From: Candidatus Kuenenia stuttgartensis
GTDB taxonomy: Bacteria > Planctomycetota > UBA1135 > UBA2386
NCBI GenBank assembly: GCA_945861365.1
Contig: CAMAUH010000135.1
Coordinates: 1 to 9,557, forward strand
DNA: 9,557 nucleotides
Reading direction: 5' to 3'
Part shown: one piece after another, positions 1-6,527 of the stretch
How the letters are laid out: the number at the start of each line of letters is the position of its first letter
Numbering within the stretch: position 1 is the stretch's first letter
Made by a program: the position numbers and the translations under genes
Notes under the pieces: generated by a model
The model's database searches: none
What the model saw: the letters and a program-made list of their open reading frames with translations, nothing else
Told to the model about the DNA's origin: nothing

Positions 1-1634
1 CCGCCGTAGTGCAGGCGGTTCGGGGCCAGTTCGCGCGCGGTGCCGGCGGCGTCGACGAACGTGAAGCGCAGCTGGTGCGGCAGCAGCTGCTGCGGCTCGC
101 GTAGTGAGACGGTCAGCGTGCCGGTATCCGGCGCGGGCAACCGCAGCTCGACGCGGCTGCCGCGCTGCAGCACCGCCACCGCTTCGCCGCGGCGGTCGCG
201 CACGCCGGGCAGGCTCGGCGTCACCGTCACCGTCAGCAGTTCGCCGTCGCCACCGCGGAACGCCGTGCCGAGGACCGTGAAGTAGCCATCGGCGTCGCAG
301 GTCACGCCCAGCCCGAACGGGAAGCCGCTGCCCGGATCGGCCGCGACGTTGGCGATCGCGCCCGGCACCGGTTGGCCGGCGGCGTCGACGATCCGGCCGT
401 GCACGACGGGGTCGAGTCGCGCCATCGCCAGATCGCCGAGTTCGTGCAGTGCCTGTTGCAGCGCGAACGGCTGCGTGTGGCTGCCGGTGGCGTGCAGCAT
501 GGTGCCGTCGGCATCCGCCAGCGTGGCGTCGCAGTCGATGCGCAGCACGCGTTCGCCGCGCAGCGGGTGGCCGTCGAACGCTGCGATCAGGTGGCCGGTT
601 CCGTCCAGGCTGCCATCGGTGACGAAGGCGCCGGCATCCGTCCACACGATCAACCGCGCTTGCCCCCAGCGCGGGTTCGTCGCCGCACCGACGCAGCGCA
701 GCGCGAACTTCGGGCGCGGCGGGTCGGTCTCGACGTCGACGACGCGTTCTTCGCTCGGCTGCGTCAGCGCCGGCGCCGCGAACGGCACGTCGAGCCGGCC
801 GATGCGCAGCGCGCCTTGCAGCGGCACGCCGAGCGCGACCGGTCCGAACAGCACGCCGTGGCAGCGGGGCTGTGCGGTGTCGCCGCCGCGCACGAGTTCC
901 GCCATCGCCGGTTCGCGCAGGGAAGCACTGGCGATGGCGGCCGGCGCCACCTTGCCCTGCACCAGCGCGCGCAAGCGTACGAAGCCGTGCTGTGGCACCA
1001 CCAGGTTCGCGAACTTGCCGGGCAGCTGCTGCGCCACGGTGGGGAAGTCCTCGGTCGGGCCGATCCAGCCGAACGGCACGATGCGCAGGCGCGATTCGAT
1101 GTGGGGAGCGACGCCGAAGATCGCGTGCCCGCGGGCGTCGGTGCGCGCGACCGCGACGACCTGCGTGCCGTCCTGCATCGCCAGCGCGAAGCTGCCGAGC
1201 GCGGCGCCGTTCGCATCGACTGCGCGCACGACGAACTGCTGCAGCCGCGTGACGCGGAGTCGCATGGCGTCGCCGTCGCGTTCCGGACCTGGGCTCTGGA
1301 AGGGCGCGCCGACGAACATGCGGCCGAGCCCCGGTTGGCCATCCGGCAGCAGCAGCGTGGCGATGCCGTCCGGATCGCTGCGCGAGGAACGCGCATGCAG
1401 CAGCTGCCGCAGCAGCGGGTGGTCTTCGCGCAGCCAGCCATCGAACAGGCCGTCGCTGTTCGGCAGGTTGAAGGGCACGTGGTAGACGACCACGCCGGGC
1501 ATCGGCAGGCCTTCCGCCGCGGACAGCACCTGGATCGGCACCGGTCGCAGCGTCGGGTCGTGTTGGGCCGCGGCCGTGGCATGCAGCAGTGACAGCGCGA
1601 GCAGCGGCATGATCGGTCGGGTCCATGGGCGCAT
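1..1634 (-). CDS. Secreted protein with carboxypeptidase-regulatory-like domains (partial, C-terminus cut by window edge)
   Basis: The minus-strand frame is open from an ATG at 1634 to the window edge (544 codons, no stop), so the 3' end is missing. The N-terminus (MRPWTRPIMPLLALSLLHAT, then AAAQ) is a signal peptide; an in-frame ATG at 1610 gives a shorter one and is an equally good start. After it come all-beta segments. Residues about 135-180 (FVVRAVDANGAALGSF, then a TDARGHAIFG turn) and about 408-470 (VHGRIVDAAGQPVPGA, then CDADGYFTV) fit the carboxypeptidase-regulatory-like / transthyretin-like beta-sandwich pattern of G.V.D..G.P..GA followed by .DADG.F. Such domains are usually structural or adhesive modules in exported proteins. 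No catalytic domain is visible in the part present, so the role is unknown; an enzyme domain could lie beyond the edge. It is divergent from the sulfatase. Other frames in this stretch contain long but compositionally odd reading frames that I regard as shadows. Confidence 0.8.
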   Translation of the reverse strand, partial: MRPWTRPIMPLLALSLLHATAAAQHDPTLRPVPIQVLSAAEGLPMPGVVVYHVPFNLPNSDGLFDGWLREDHPLLRQLLHARSSRSDPDGIATLLLPDGQPGLGRMFVGAPFQSPGPERDGDAMRLRVTRLQQFVVRAVDANGAALGSFALAMQDGTQVVAVARTDARGHAIFGVAPHIESRLRIVPFGWIGPTEDFPTVAQQLPGKFANLVVPQHGFVRLRALVQGKVAPAAIASASLREPAMAELVRGGDTAQPRCHGVLFGPVALGVPLQGALRIGRLDVPFAAPALTQPSEERVVDVETDPPRPKFALRCVGAATNPRWGQARLIVWTDAGAFVTDGSLDGTGHLIAAFDGHPLRGERVLRIDCDATLADADGTMLHATGSHTQPFALQQALHELGDLAMARLDPVVHGRIVDAAGQPVPGAIANVAADPGSGFPFGLGVTCDADGYFTVLGTAFRGGDGELLTVTVTPSLPGVRDRRGEAVAVLQRGSRVELRLPAPDTGTLTVSLREPQQLLPHQLRFTFVDAAGTARELAPNRLHYG

Positions 1635-1682
1635 GCGGAGGGGAGTGTGCCATGCCGTGGCGCGGCCAGGGCAAGCGACGTG

Positions 1683-1688
1683 TAAGGT
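1683..1688 (+). promoter_or_regulatory. Candidate -10 element (TAAGGT) upstream of the sulfatase
   Basis: TAAGGT matches TANNNT and lies about 100 bp before the sulfatase start at 1788, in the divergent intergenic region 1635-1787. No good TTGACA-like -35 is visible 16-18 bp upstream. It is supported mainly by the recurrence of TANNNT hexamers in front of other plus-strand genes in this window (3548, 6464, 7657). The only other TA on this strand in the gap (1751) does not fit the pattern. Confidence 0.3.
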
Positions 1689-1787
1689 CGCTGGCGCGCC
1701 GCTGTGGCGAAGGCCACCCGTTGCTGGTGGGGCCGGGCTGCCGGGGCACGTAGTCGTCCGCTCGACGGGTTGCGCGTCGTTCCACCC

Positions 1788-3521
1788 ATGCACCGACTCA
1801 TCCACGCGTTCGTCCCGCCGCTTGCCTTGTTCGCCACCCTCGCCGCGCAGACGCCGAACGTGCTGTTGGTGGTCGCCGACGACGTCGGGGTCGACGCGAT
1901 CAACTGCTATGGCTTGGGCAGCAACCCGGCGCCGACGCCGACGATCGATGCGTTGGCGGCCCGCGGCGTGCGCTTCAGCCAGGCGCAGGCCTGTCCGCTG
2001 TGTTCGCCAACGCGCGCGTCGCTGCTGACCGGTCGCCATGCGTTCCGCACCGGAGTCGGCACCGCGATCACCACGGGCAATGGTCTCGCCGCCAGTGAAG
2101 TGCTGCTGCCCGAGATCCTGACGCCGCACGGCGTGCAGTCGGCGCTCATCGGCAAGTGGCACCTCGGCAACGACCAGGGGGCGCTGACGCCGACCGTCGA
2201 GGGCTTCGGCACCTTCACTGGCGCGATCGGCGGGGCCCTGACGAGCTACTACGCGTGGCCGCGGGTCGCGAACGGTGTGACCGCGCAGTCGACGACCTAC
2301 GCGACCACCGACAACGTCAACACCGCGCTCGCGTTCATCGCCGCCACGCCGCAGCCATGGTTCGTGATGGTGAGCTTCAACGCCGGCCACACGCCGTACC
2401 AGGCGCCGCCCGCTGCGCTGCACACGCAGAACCTGACCGGGCTCGATCCGGCGACGACGCCGATCCCGTTCTTCCGCGCGATGGTGCAGTCGCTCGACAC
2501 CGAACTCGGCCGGCTGTTGGCGACGCTGCCGGTCGCGACCGTGGCCAATACGAACGTGATCGTGCTGGGCGACAACGGCACCACCGGCCAGGTGACCGAG
2601 GCCCCGTTCAATCCGCAGCGCGCCAAGAACACCGTCTACCAGGGCGGTGTGCGCGTGCCGTTGATCGTCGCGGGCCCGGCGGTCGGCGGTGCGCCGCGCG
2701 TCGAGCCGGGGTTGGTGCACGTCGTCGATCTGTTCGCGACCATCGCGTCGCTGCAGGGCGTCAACGCGCGCGCGGCGGTGCCGGCCGCCGTCGCGCTCGA
2801 CTGCGTCGATGCGACGCCGCTGCTCACCAGCGCGGGGCAGCCGCCGGTGCGTGGCTACTCGTACTCGCAGGAGTTCACCGGCAGCGTCGCGATGGCAACC
2901 AGCGGTGACTCCGAGATGGTCCGTTCGAGCCAGTTCACGCTGCTGCGCTTCGTGCGCCCGAACCTGACCGTGCGCGAAGAGCTGTACGACCTCGCCGTCG
3001 ACCCTTTCGAGGCCACCGACCTGCTGCTGCAGCCGCTGTCGGCGACGGCGAGTGCGGCCTACACGGCGCTGTCGCGCGAACTGGCGCGGTTGCGCGGCTA
3101 CGCGTGGAGTGCGGGCTACGGGACGGCCTGCAGCGGCGGCGGCTTGACGCCGACGCTCGCCGTCGTCGCTGGCAGTTCGCCGCGCATCGGCACGACGTTC
3201 ACGCTGCGGGCGTCGGGGTTGAGCGCTTCGGTGGTGGCGACGCTCGGTGCGGTGGGCTTTGGCAACACGACCTGGGGTGGCCTGCCGCTGCCGTTCGACC
3301 TCTCGGCGATCGGCATGACCGGCTGCTCGCTGTGGCTCGATCCGGCGCTGACTGCGGTGCTCAGCCAGACCGCGACCACGGCGACCCTGCCGATCGTGCT
3401 GCCGAACGATCCGTCGATCATCGGCCGGGCGCTGTTTGCGCAGGCGTTCCCGCTGCTGGTCGGCGCCAACGCGGCGGGCGTGCTCGCCACGGGTGCGGTC
3501 GAGGCGATCGTCGGCAGTTGA
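1788..3521 (+). CDS. Secreted sulfatase (formylglycine type) with a planctomycete-type C-terminal module
   Basis: 577 aa, predicted exported hydrolase of sulfate esters (alkaline phosphatase/sulfatase superfamily). I chose the ATG at 1788 because it gives a clean signal peptide (MHRLIHAFVPPLALFATLAA) just before the sulfatase core; the frame is open back to an ATG at 1704, which would put 28 polar residues in front. Core features in order: metal-binding Asp pair in LLVVADDVG (D31/D32); signature CSPTRASLLTG with C72 as the residue converted to formylglycine; GKWHLG (K123, H125); GHTPY (H201); LGDNG (D262, N263); and K280 with GGVRVP (R289). The active site therefore looks complete. Cys at position 72 (not Ser) allows maturation by either FGE or anSME; neither enzyme is in the window. 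Residues about 444-577, beginning YGTACSGGG, form a separate beta-rich module not needed for catalysis. Substrate cannot be inferred: a polysaccharide sulfatase is plausible in a planctomycete but unproven. Confidence 0.93.
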   Translation: MHRLIHAFVPPLALFATLAAQTPNVLLVVADDVGVDAINCYGLGSNPAPTPTIDALAARGVRFSQAQACPLCSPTRASLLTGRHAFRTGVGTAITTGNGLAASEVLLPEILTPHGVQSALIGKWHLGNDQGALTPTVEGFGTFTGAIGGALTSYYAWPRVANGVTAQSTTYATTDNVNTALAFIAATPQPWFVMVSFNAGHTPYQAPPAALHTQNLTGLDPATTPIPFFRAMVQSLDTELGRLLATLPVATVANTNVIVLGDNGTTGQVTEAPFNPQRAKNTVYQGGVRVPLIVAGPAVGGAPRVEPGLVHVVDLFATIASLQGVNARAAVPAAVALDCVDATPLLTSAGQPPVRGYSYSQEFTGSVAMATSGDSEMVRSSQFTLLRFVRPNLTVREELYDLAVDPFEATDLLLQPLSATASAAYTALSRELARLRGYAWSAGYGTACSGGGLTPTLAVVAGSSPRIGTTFTLRASGLSASVVATLGAVGFGNTTWGGLPLPFDLSAIGMTGCSLWLDPALTAVLSQTATTATLPIVLPNDPSIIGRALFAQAFPLLVGANAAGVLATGAVEAIVGS

Positions 3522-3547
3522 GCGCGTCCGGCCGCCCGCGGCGCCGC

Positions 3548-3553
3548 TAGCCT
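3548..3553 (+). promoter_or_regulatory. Candidate -10 element (TAGCCT) upstream of the sigma factor operon
   Basis: TAGCCT followed by GTGCGC lies 80 bp before the sigma factor ATG at 3634, between the sulfatase stop and the operon. It fits the TANNNT pattern seen before other genes here. No convincing -35 is visible, which would also suit an alternative or autoregulated promoter; this is inference. Confidence 0.3.
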
Positions 3554-3575
3554 GTGCGCTTCGACCACGGCCCCC

Positions 3576-3598
3576 GGATCCGGCAGCGCGCCGGATTC
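3576..3598 (+). terminator. Hairpin between sulfatase and sigma factor (possible terminator without U-tract)
   Basis: GGATCCGGC (3576-3584) and GCCGGATTC (3590-3598) can pair as a 9-bp stem (one G-T pair) around a 5-nt loop. It lies 54 bp after the sulfatase stop. The downstream bases are TGAATAG with no run of T, so it is not a classical intrinsic terminator. It also falls downstream of the candidate -10 at 3548, so it may instead sit in the 5' leader of the sigma factor transcript. Confidence 0.3.
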
Positions 3599-3633
3599 TG
3601 AATAGCTCGCCGCGGGTCGTGGGACTTGATGGC

Positions 3634-4185
3634 ATGACCGCGACGGATCCATGCACCACCGGGGGCGAAGCCGAGCGGGCGTTGCAGCCCGTGGCGGCCG
3701 ATGCGCTGATCCGGCGGCACCTGCTCGGCACGTGGCGCTACCTGCGCATGCACGGCGCGTCGCCGCACGAGGCCGACGACCTGACGCAGGAAGCGTTCGT
3801 CATCGCGCTGCAGAAGAACGCGGCGGCGCTCGATCCGGCGGCGACGGCAACGTTTTTGCGACGCACCGCGCGCTTCCTGTTCTTGCGGCATCGCCGCGAC
3901 GCGCGCGAATCGGTCGAACTCGCCGACGCGGTCGACGCGCTGTGGCAGCAGGACTGCGCCGACGACGGCGGCGAGGCGCTGCTCGTGGCACTGCGTCGCT
4001 GCATCGGCGAACTGCAAGGGCGGGCGCGGCAGGCGATCGAACGCTGCTACGGCCTCGCCGCGAGCCACGAACAAGATCGCGCCGCCGCGGCCCGCGACCT
4101 CGGGCTGCTGCCCGATGGCCTGAAGACCCTGCTGCAGCGCACCCGCGCGCTGCTGCGCACCTGCATCGAACGGAGCTCCCGATGA
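3634..4185 (+). CDS. Sigma-70 family / ECF-like RNA polymerase sigma factor
   Basis: 183 aa, the usual length for an ECF sigma factor, which directs RNA polymerase to a specific promoter set. Region 2 spans about residues 25-92, with the core-binding signature DDLTQEAFVIAL at 48-59. Region 4 spans about residues 115-180, with a helix-turn-helix that fits the ECF pattern (LGLLPDGLKTLLQRTRALLR corresponds to the usual '..ism..vk..l.Rar..Lr'). No sigma-1.1 or sigma-3 domain is seen. The ATG at 3634 is chosen because it precedes region 2 by about 24 residues; the frame is open upstream to 3436, but that would overlap the sulfatase. The Shine-Dalgarno is weak (GGGA about 10 bp before). The gene overlaps the next one by 4 bp (ATGA), so the two are translationally coupled and the downstream product is the likely regulator or partner. 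The ECF subgroup cannot be assigned from sequence alone. Confidence 0.88.
   Translation: MTATDPCTTGGEAERALQPVAADALIRRHLLGTWRYLRMHGASPHEADDLTQEAFVIALQKNAAALDPAATATFLRRTARFLFLRHRRDARESVELADAVDALWQQDCADDGGEALLVALRRCIGELQGRARQAIERCYGLAASHEQDRAAAARDLGLLPDGLKTLLQRTRALLRTCIERSSR
4172..4175 (+). promoter_or_regulatory. Shine-Dalgarno (GGAG) for the propeller gene
   Basis: GGAG lies 6 bp before the ATG at 4182, inside the last codons of the sigma factor gene. It fixes the start of the propeller protein and supports coupled translation through the ATGA overlap. It is the clearest ribosome binding site in the window. Confidence 0.6.
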
Positions 4186-5261
4186 ACCACGACCACGATC
4201 CCTCGCCGCGCGCTCGCGCGGCGGACCTGCAACTCGACGCGTGCCTGCACGAACTCGGCGGCCTGCAGCCCGATGGCACGCTGGTGGCGCGCATCCTCGG
4301 CGCGGTCGGCTCGGAAGGGCCGCCGCTTGCCGTCACCGGGCAGTTCGCGCACTGGCTGGTCGCGGCAGCGCTGGTGCTCGGCACCGGCGTCGTCGCCGCG
4401 GTCGCGTGGACGCGCGCCGACCAGCAGCGTGCGGGTGCCGTGCAGCCGCAGGATCCGGTGCCGCCGCCGAAGCCCGAGCCGAAGCAGGAACCGGCGCCGG
4501 CGCCTCAGCCCGCAGCGAAGCGGCCGTTCACGCTGATCGCCGACTACAGCGACAACCGCATCCTCGAGGTCGATGCGGATGGCAAGGAGACGCTGCGGCT
4601 CGACGAGATCTTCGGTGCGTGGGATGCGGAATGGCTCGACAACGGCAACCTGCTGATCACCGAGTTCTCCATCAGCCGGGTCAGCGAGGTCGATCGCACC
4701 GGCAAGGTGCTGTGGACCTTCGAGGATCTGAAGAACCCCTACGACGCCGACCGCTTGCCGAACGGCAACACGCTGATCGCCGACACGTTCGGGCATCGCG
4801 TCCTCGAGGTGGATGCGAAAGGCGCGATCGTCTGGTCGTTCCCGGCTGGGCAGCCAGCGCAAGCCAAGGGCATCGTTCGCCCCTTCGACGCGGATCGCCT
4901 GGCGAATGGCAACACGCTGATCGCCGATGTACTGAAGGACCGGGTGATGGAGGTCGACCAGGACGGCAAGGTCGTCTGGGAGGTCAAGGGCATGCCGAAC
5001 GCCCACGACGCCGATCGTCTGCCGAACGGCAACACGCTGGTCACGCTGCGCAACAAGGCTTCGGTGCTCGAGATCGACAAGGACGGCAAGGTCGTGTGGG
5101 AGCTGAAAGGCCTGTCGTCGCCGAGCGACGCCGACCGCCTGCCGAACGGCAACACGCTGGTCGCAGAGAACACGCGCGTGCGCGAGTTCGACAAGGACGG
5201 CAAGGCCGTGTGGACGAAGGAGATGACCTGGGCCGTCGAGGCGAACCGCTACTACCGCTGA
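4182..5261 (+). CDS. Single-pass membrane protein with extracytoplasmic six-repeat beta-propeller; candidate anti-sigma factor
   Basis: 359 aa. Layout: a short cytoplasmic segment (1-56) containing LDACLHELGG and TLVARILGAV; one transmembrane helix at about 57-76 (HWLVAAALVLGTGVVAAVAW); a Pro/Lys/Glu linker (about 80-114); then six PQQ/NHL-like repeats of about 40 residues from 115 to the end. The repeat is DADRLPNGNTLIAD, about 7 residues, RVLEVD..GKVVWE. The Asp that opens the repeat is encoded at 4623, 4743, 4887, 5007 and 5127, a 120-bp period with one 24-bp insertion (encoding AGQPAQAK). The fold is probably a six-bladed propeller in the periplasm. Being coupled by ATGA to the sigma factor suggests that it binds or releases that factor through its N-terminal segment in response to a ligand sensed by the propeller; this is inference, as no zinc-binding anti-sigma (HxxxCxxC) motif is present. 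The repeats also resemble arylsulfotransferase-like propellers, an alternative I cannot exclude. Confidence 0.85.
   Translation: MNHDHDPSPRARAADLQLDACLHELGGLQPDGTLVARILGAVGSEGPPLAVTGQFAHWLVAAALVLGTGVVAAVAWTRADQQRAGAVQPQDPVPPPKPEPKQEPAPAPQPAAKRPFTLIADYSDNRILEVDADGKETLRLDEIFGAWDAEWLDNGNLLITEFSISRVSEVDRTGKVLWTFEDLKNPYDADRLPNGNTLIADTFGHRVLEVDAKGAIVWSFPAGQPAQAKGIVRPFDADRLANGNTLIADVLKDRVMEVDQDGKVVWEVKGMPNAHDADRLPNGNTLVTLRNKASVLEIDKDGKVVWELKGLSSPSDADRLPNGNTLVAENTRVREFDKDGKAVWTKEMTWAVEANRYYR
4623..5246 (+). repeat. Tandem coding repeat, 120-bp period, in the propeller gene
   Basis: Five in-phase copies start at 4623, 4743, 4887, 5007 and 5127; spacing is 120, 144, 120 and 120 bp. Positions 5019-5042 and 5139-5162 are identical over 24 bases, and the same core (CCGAACGGCAACACGCTG) also occurs at about 4758-4775. 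Conservation at the DNA level, including synonymous positions, suggests fairly recent internal duplication or gene conversion of the blade unit. Confidence 0.8.
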
Positions 5262-5279
5262 CGCCCGCGCCCGACGCGA

Positions 5280-6377
5280 TCACGCGGCGGCGGCGCTGCC
5301 CTTGCCCTTCGCCATCGCGAACGCATAGGCGAGCACCAGCACCAGCAGCCCCACGACCACCAGCTTGCCGTTCGCGCTGGCGCCGCCGAGCGCCTGCGCC
5401 GTCGCCGGCGCCGACGCCAGCTGCAGCGTGTGCGCGAGCGCGCCGCCGACGACGAGGCCCGCGCAGCCGACGAACGCATCACCGTTGCCTTCGCCGGCCA
5501 TCACGATCTGCCGTACCGGGCAGCCGCCGGCGAGTGCGCCGCACAGGCCGACCAGCAGCAGCGCGAGCGTGTTCCAAAGCCAGTCGCCGTGTGCGACCGG
5601 TTGGCCGGCGAAGCCGAAGTGCAACTTGCCGGTGCTCGCGGCGATCGCCACGTAGCCGAGCACGAACGCCAGCGCCGCCCACAGCATCCAGCGTGGGCCG
5701 CCGAAGATCGTCCGCACCGCGCTGATCGCGCAGAAGCCGGTGGCCGACAGCACCATGCCCGCCGACAGCGCGATGCCGGTCGCCAGCAGCCACGGCGCGT
5801 GCGCGGGCCCGGTCGTCGCACCCGCCGCCGGGCCACCGAAGTCGGCGCCGACGCCGTACGCGATCAGGATGCCCAAGCACACCAGCGGGCCGAGCAGGCC
5901 GACCGCGCGCGGCACTTCCTGCGTCTTGCCGAGCGAGTAGCCGCGCTGTTCGAACTGCCTCGCGATGGCGACGCCGAGCAGCAGCCCCGGCAGCGCGAGC
6001 CAGGCGTTGGCGTCGCCGCCGCCGAGCCGCTGCAGCAGCCGGAACGGGCAGCCGAGGAACACCATCGCCCCGATCGCCATCGCCACGCACAGCAGGAAGC
6101 GTGCGACCGCGTGGCTGCCCGAGCGGCCGACGTGGCGGCGGCGCAGCAGCGACCACAGCAGGGCGCCGAGCGCCAGCCCGCAGACCTCCGGGCGCACGAT
6201 CGCCGGGCCCTTGTGCAGGCCGAGTGCGCCGCCGAGGTCGCGCAGGAAGCACGCGCCGCACAGGCCCATGTTGCCGGGGTTGCCGGCGGCGACCAGTGCC
6301 GCGGCGAGGCCGCCCAACACGAGCAACAGCACGATCGCGAGCCGACGAGTCCGCACCGGATGTTCACCACGCAGCAT
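5280..6377 (-). CDS. yedE: YedE family putative selenium transporter (YeeE/YedE membrane protein)
   Basis: 365 aa, polytopic membrane protein with about 9-10 hydrophobic helices. Conserved family motifs are present: GNPGNMGLCGACFLRDLGG (C40 and C43), IVRPEVCGLALGALL, VFLGCPFRLLQRLGGGD, RGYSLGKTQ, SATGFCAISAVRT, and the repeated-half motif AGGCPVRQIVMAGEGNGDAF. The GNPxNMGxCxACFxRD start and GCPxRxxxRLxGGD segment match what I remember of the selenium-associated YedE subfamily rather than the thiosulfate transporter TsuA. The proposed role is import of a selenium (or sulfur) species across the inner membrane; transport has not, to my knowledge, been rigorously shown for this subfamily. The ATG at 6377 is the only sensible start, just before the first helix; no Shine-Dalgarno is evident. 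The frame stays open far upstream (to 8327), but this is antisense to two real genes. The usual partners selD, yedF/tusA-like and selA are not in the window. It converges on the propeller gene (18-bp gap) and diverges from the acyltransferase. Confidence 0.88.
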   Translation of the reverse strand: MLRGEHPVRTRRLAIVLLLVLGGLAAALVAAGNPGNMGLCGACFLRDLGGALGLHKGPAIVRPEVCGLALGALLWSLLRRRHVGRSGSHAVARFLLCVAMAIGAMVFLGCPFRLLQRLGGGDANAWLALPGLLLGVAIARQFEQRGYSLGKTQEVPRAVGLLGPLVCLGILIAYGVGADFGGPAAGATTGPAHAPWLLATGIALSAGMVLSATGFCAISAVRTIFGGPRWMLWAALAFVLGYVAIAASTGKLHFGFAGQPVAHGDWLWNTLALLLVGLCGALAGGCPVRQIVMAGEGNGDAFVGCAGLVVGGALAHTLQLASAPATAQALGGASANGKLVVVGLLVLVLAYAFAMAKGKGSAAAA

Positions 6378-6459
6378 GCGGCGATCATCGCCGTGGGTGC
6401 GGCCAGTCGCACGCGCGCAATGCGAGGCCACCGCGTGCTCCTGTGCTCGTGCGTTCGCG

Positions 6460-6465
6460 ATCCTA
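6460..6465 (-). promoter_or_regulatory. Candidate -10 element (TAGGAT) for yedE, sharing a TA with the divergent promoter
   Basis: Read on the minus strand, TAGGAT fits TANNNT and lies 82 bp upstream of the yedE ATG at 6377. Its first two bases are the complement of the TA that begins the plus-strand element TATGCT at 6464, making a symmetrical divergent pair. No -35 is obvious on either side. Confidence 0.25.
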
Positions 6466-6469
6466 TGCT
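6464..6469 (+). promoter_or_regulatory. Candidate -10 element (TATGCT) for the acyltransferase
   Basis: TATGCT is the only plus-strand TANNNT in the 150-bp divergent gap. It lies 58 bp before the ATG at 6528. It overlaps the alternative in-frame ATG at 6465, so if it is a true -10 element that upstream start cannot be used, which favours 6528. Confidence 0.3.
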
Positions 6470-6527
6470 GCGCCGCCCGCGCCGACGCTGCGCACCTCCT
6501 CTTCGCCTGCCCACCGTGACGACCTCG

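Noticed and set aside
349..1592. Two overlapping plus-strand reading frames of about 380-400 codons (349-1485, 372-1592)
   Set aside because: Ser/Arg/Ala-rich translations without motifs, antisense to the minus-strand frame that has a signal peptide and recognisable beta-sandwich motifs.
1704..1787. Upstream ATG at 1704 as the sulfatase start
   Set aside because: It would bury the signal peptide behind 28 polar residues; the ATG at 1788 gives a normal export signal.
764..1903. A 379-codon minus-strand reading frame
   Set aside because: Cys/Arg/Ser-rich frame-shifted shadow of the real minus-strand gene, and it overlaps the sulfatase start.
4047..5006. A 319-codon minus-strand frame with apparent internal repeats
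   Set aside because: The repeats are only the antisense reading of the propeller blade repeats; no independent motif, and the sense gene is strong.
1788..5261. A sulfur-metabolism cluster linking the sulfatase with an arylsulfotransferase-like propeller
   Set aside because: The propeller is coupled to the sigma factor rather than the sulfatase, which has a separate candidate promoter downstream of it, and I could not identify arylsulfotransferase catalytic residues.
6465..6527. Upstream ATG at 6465 as the acyltransferase start
   Set aside because: It would add 21 mostly Arg/Pro residues before the first family motif and overlaps the candidate -10 element.
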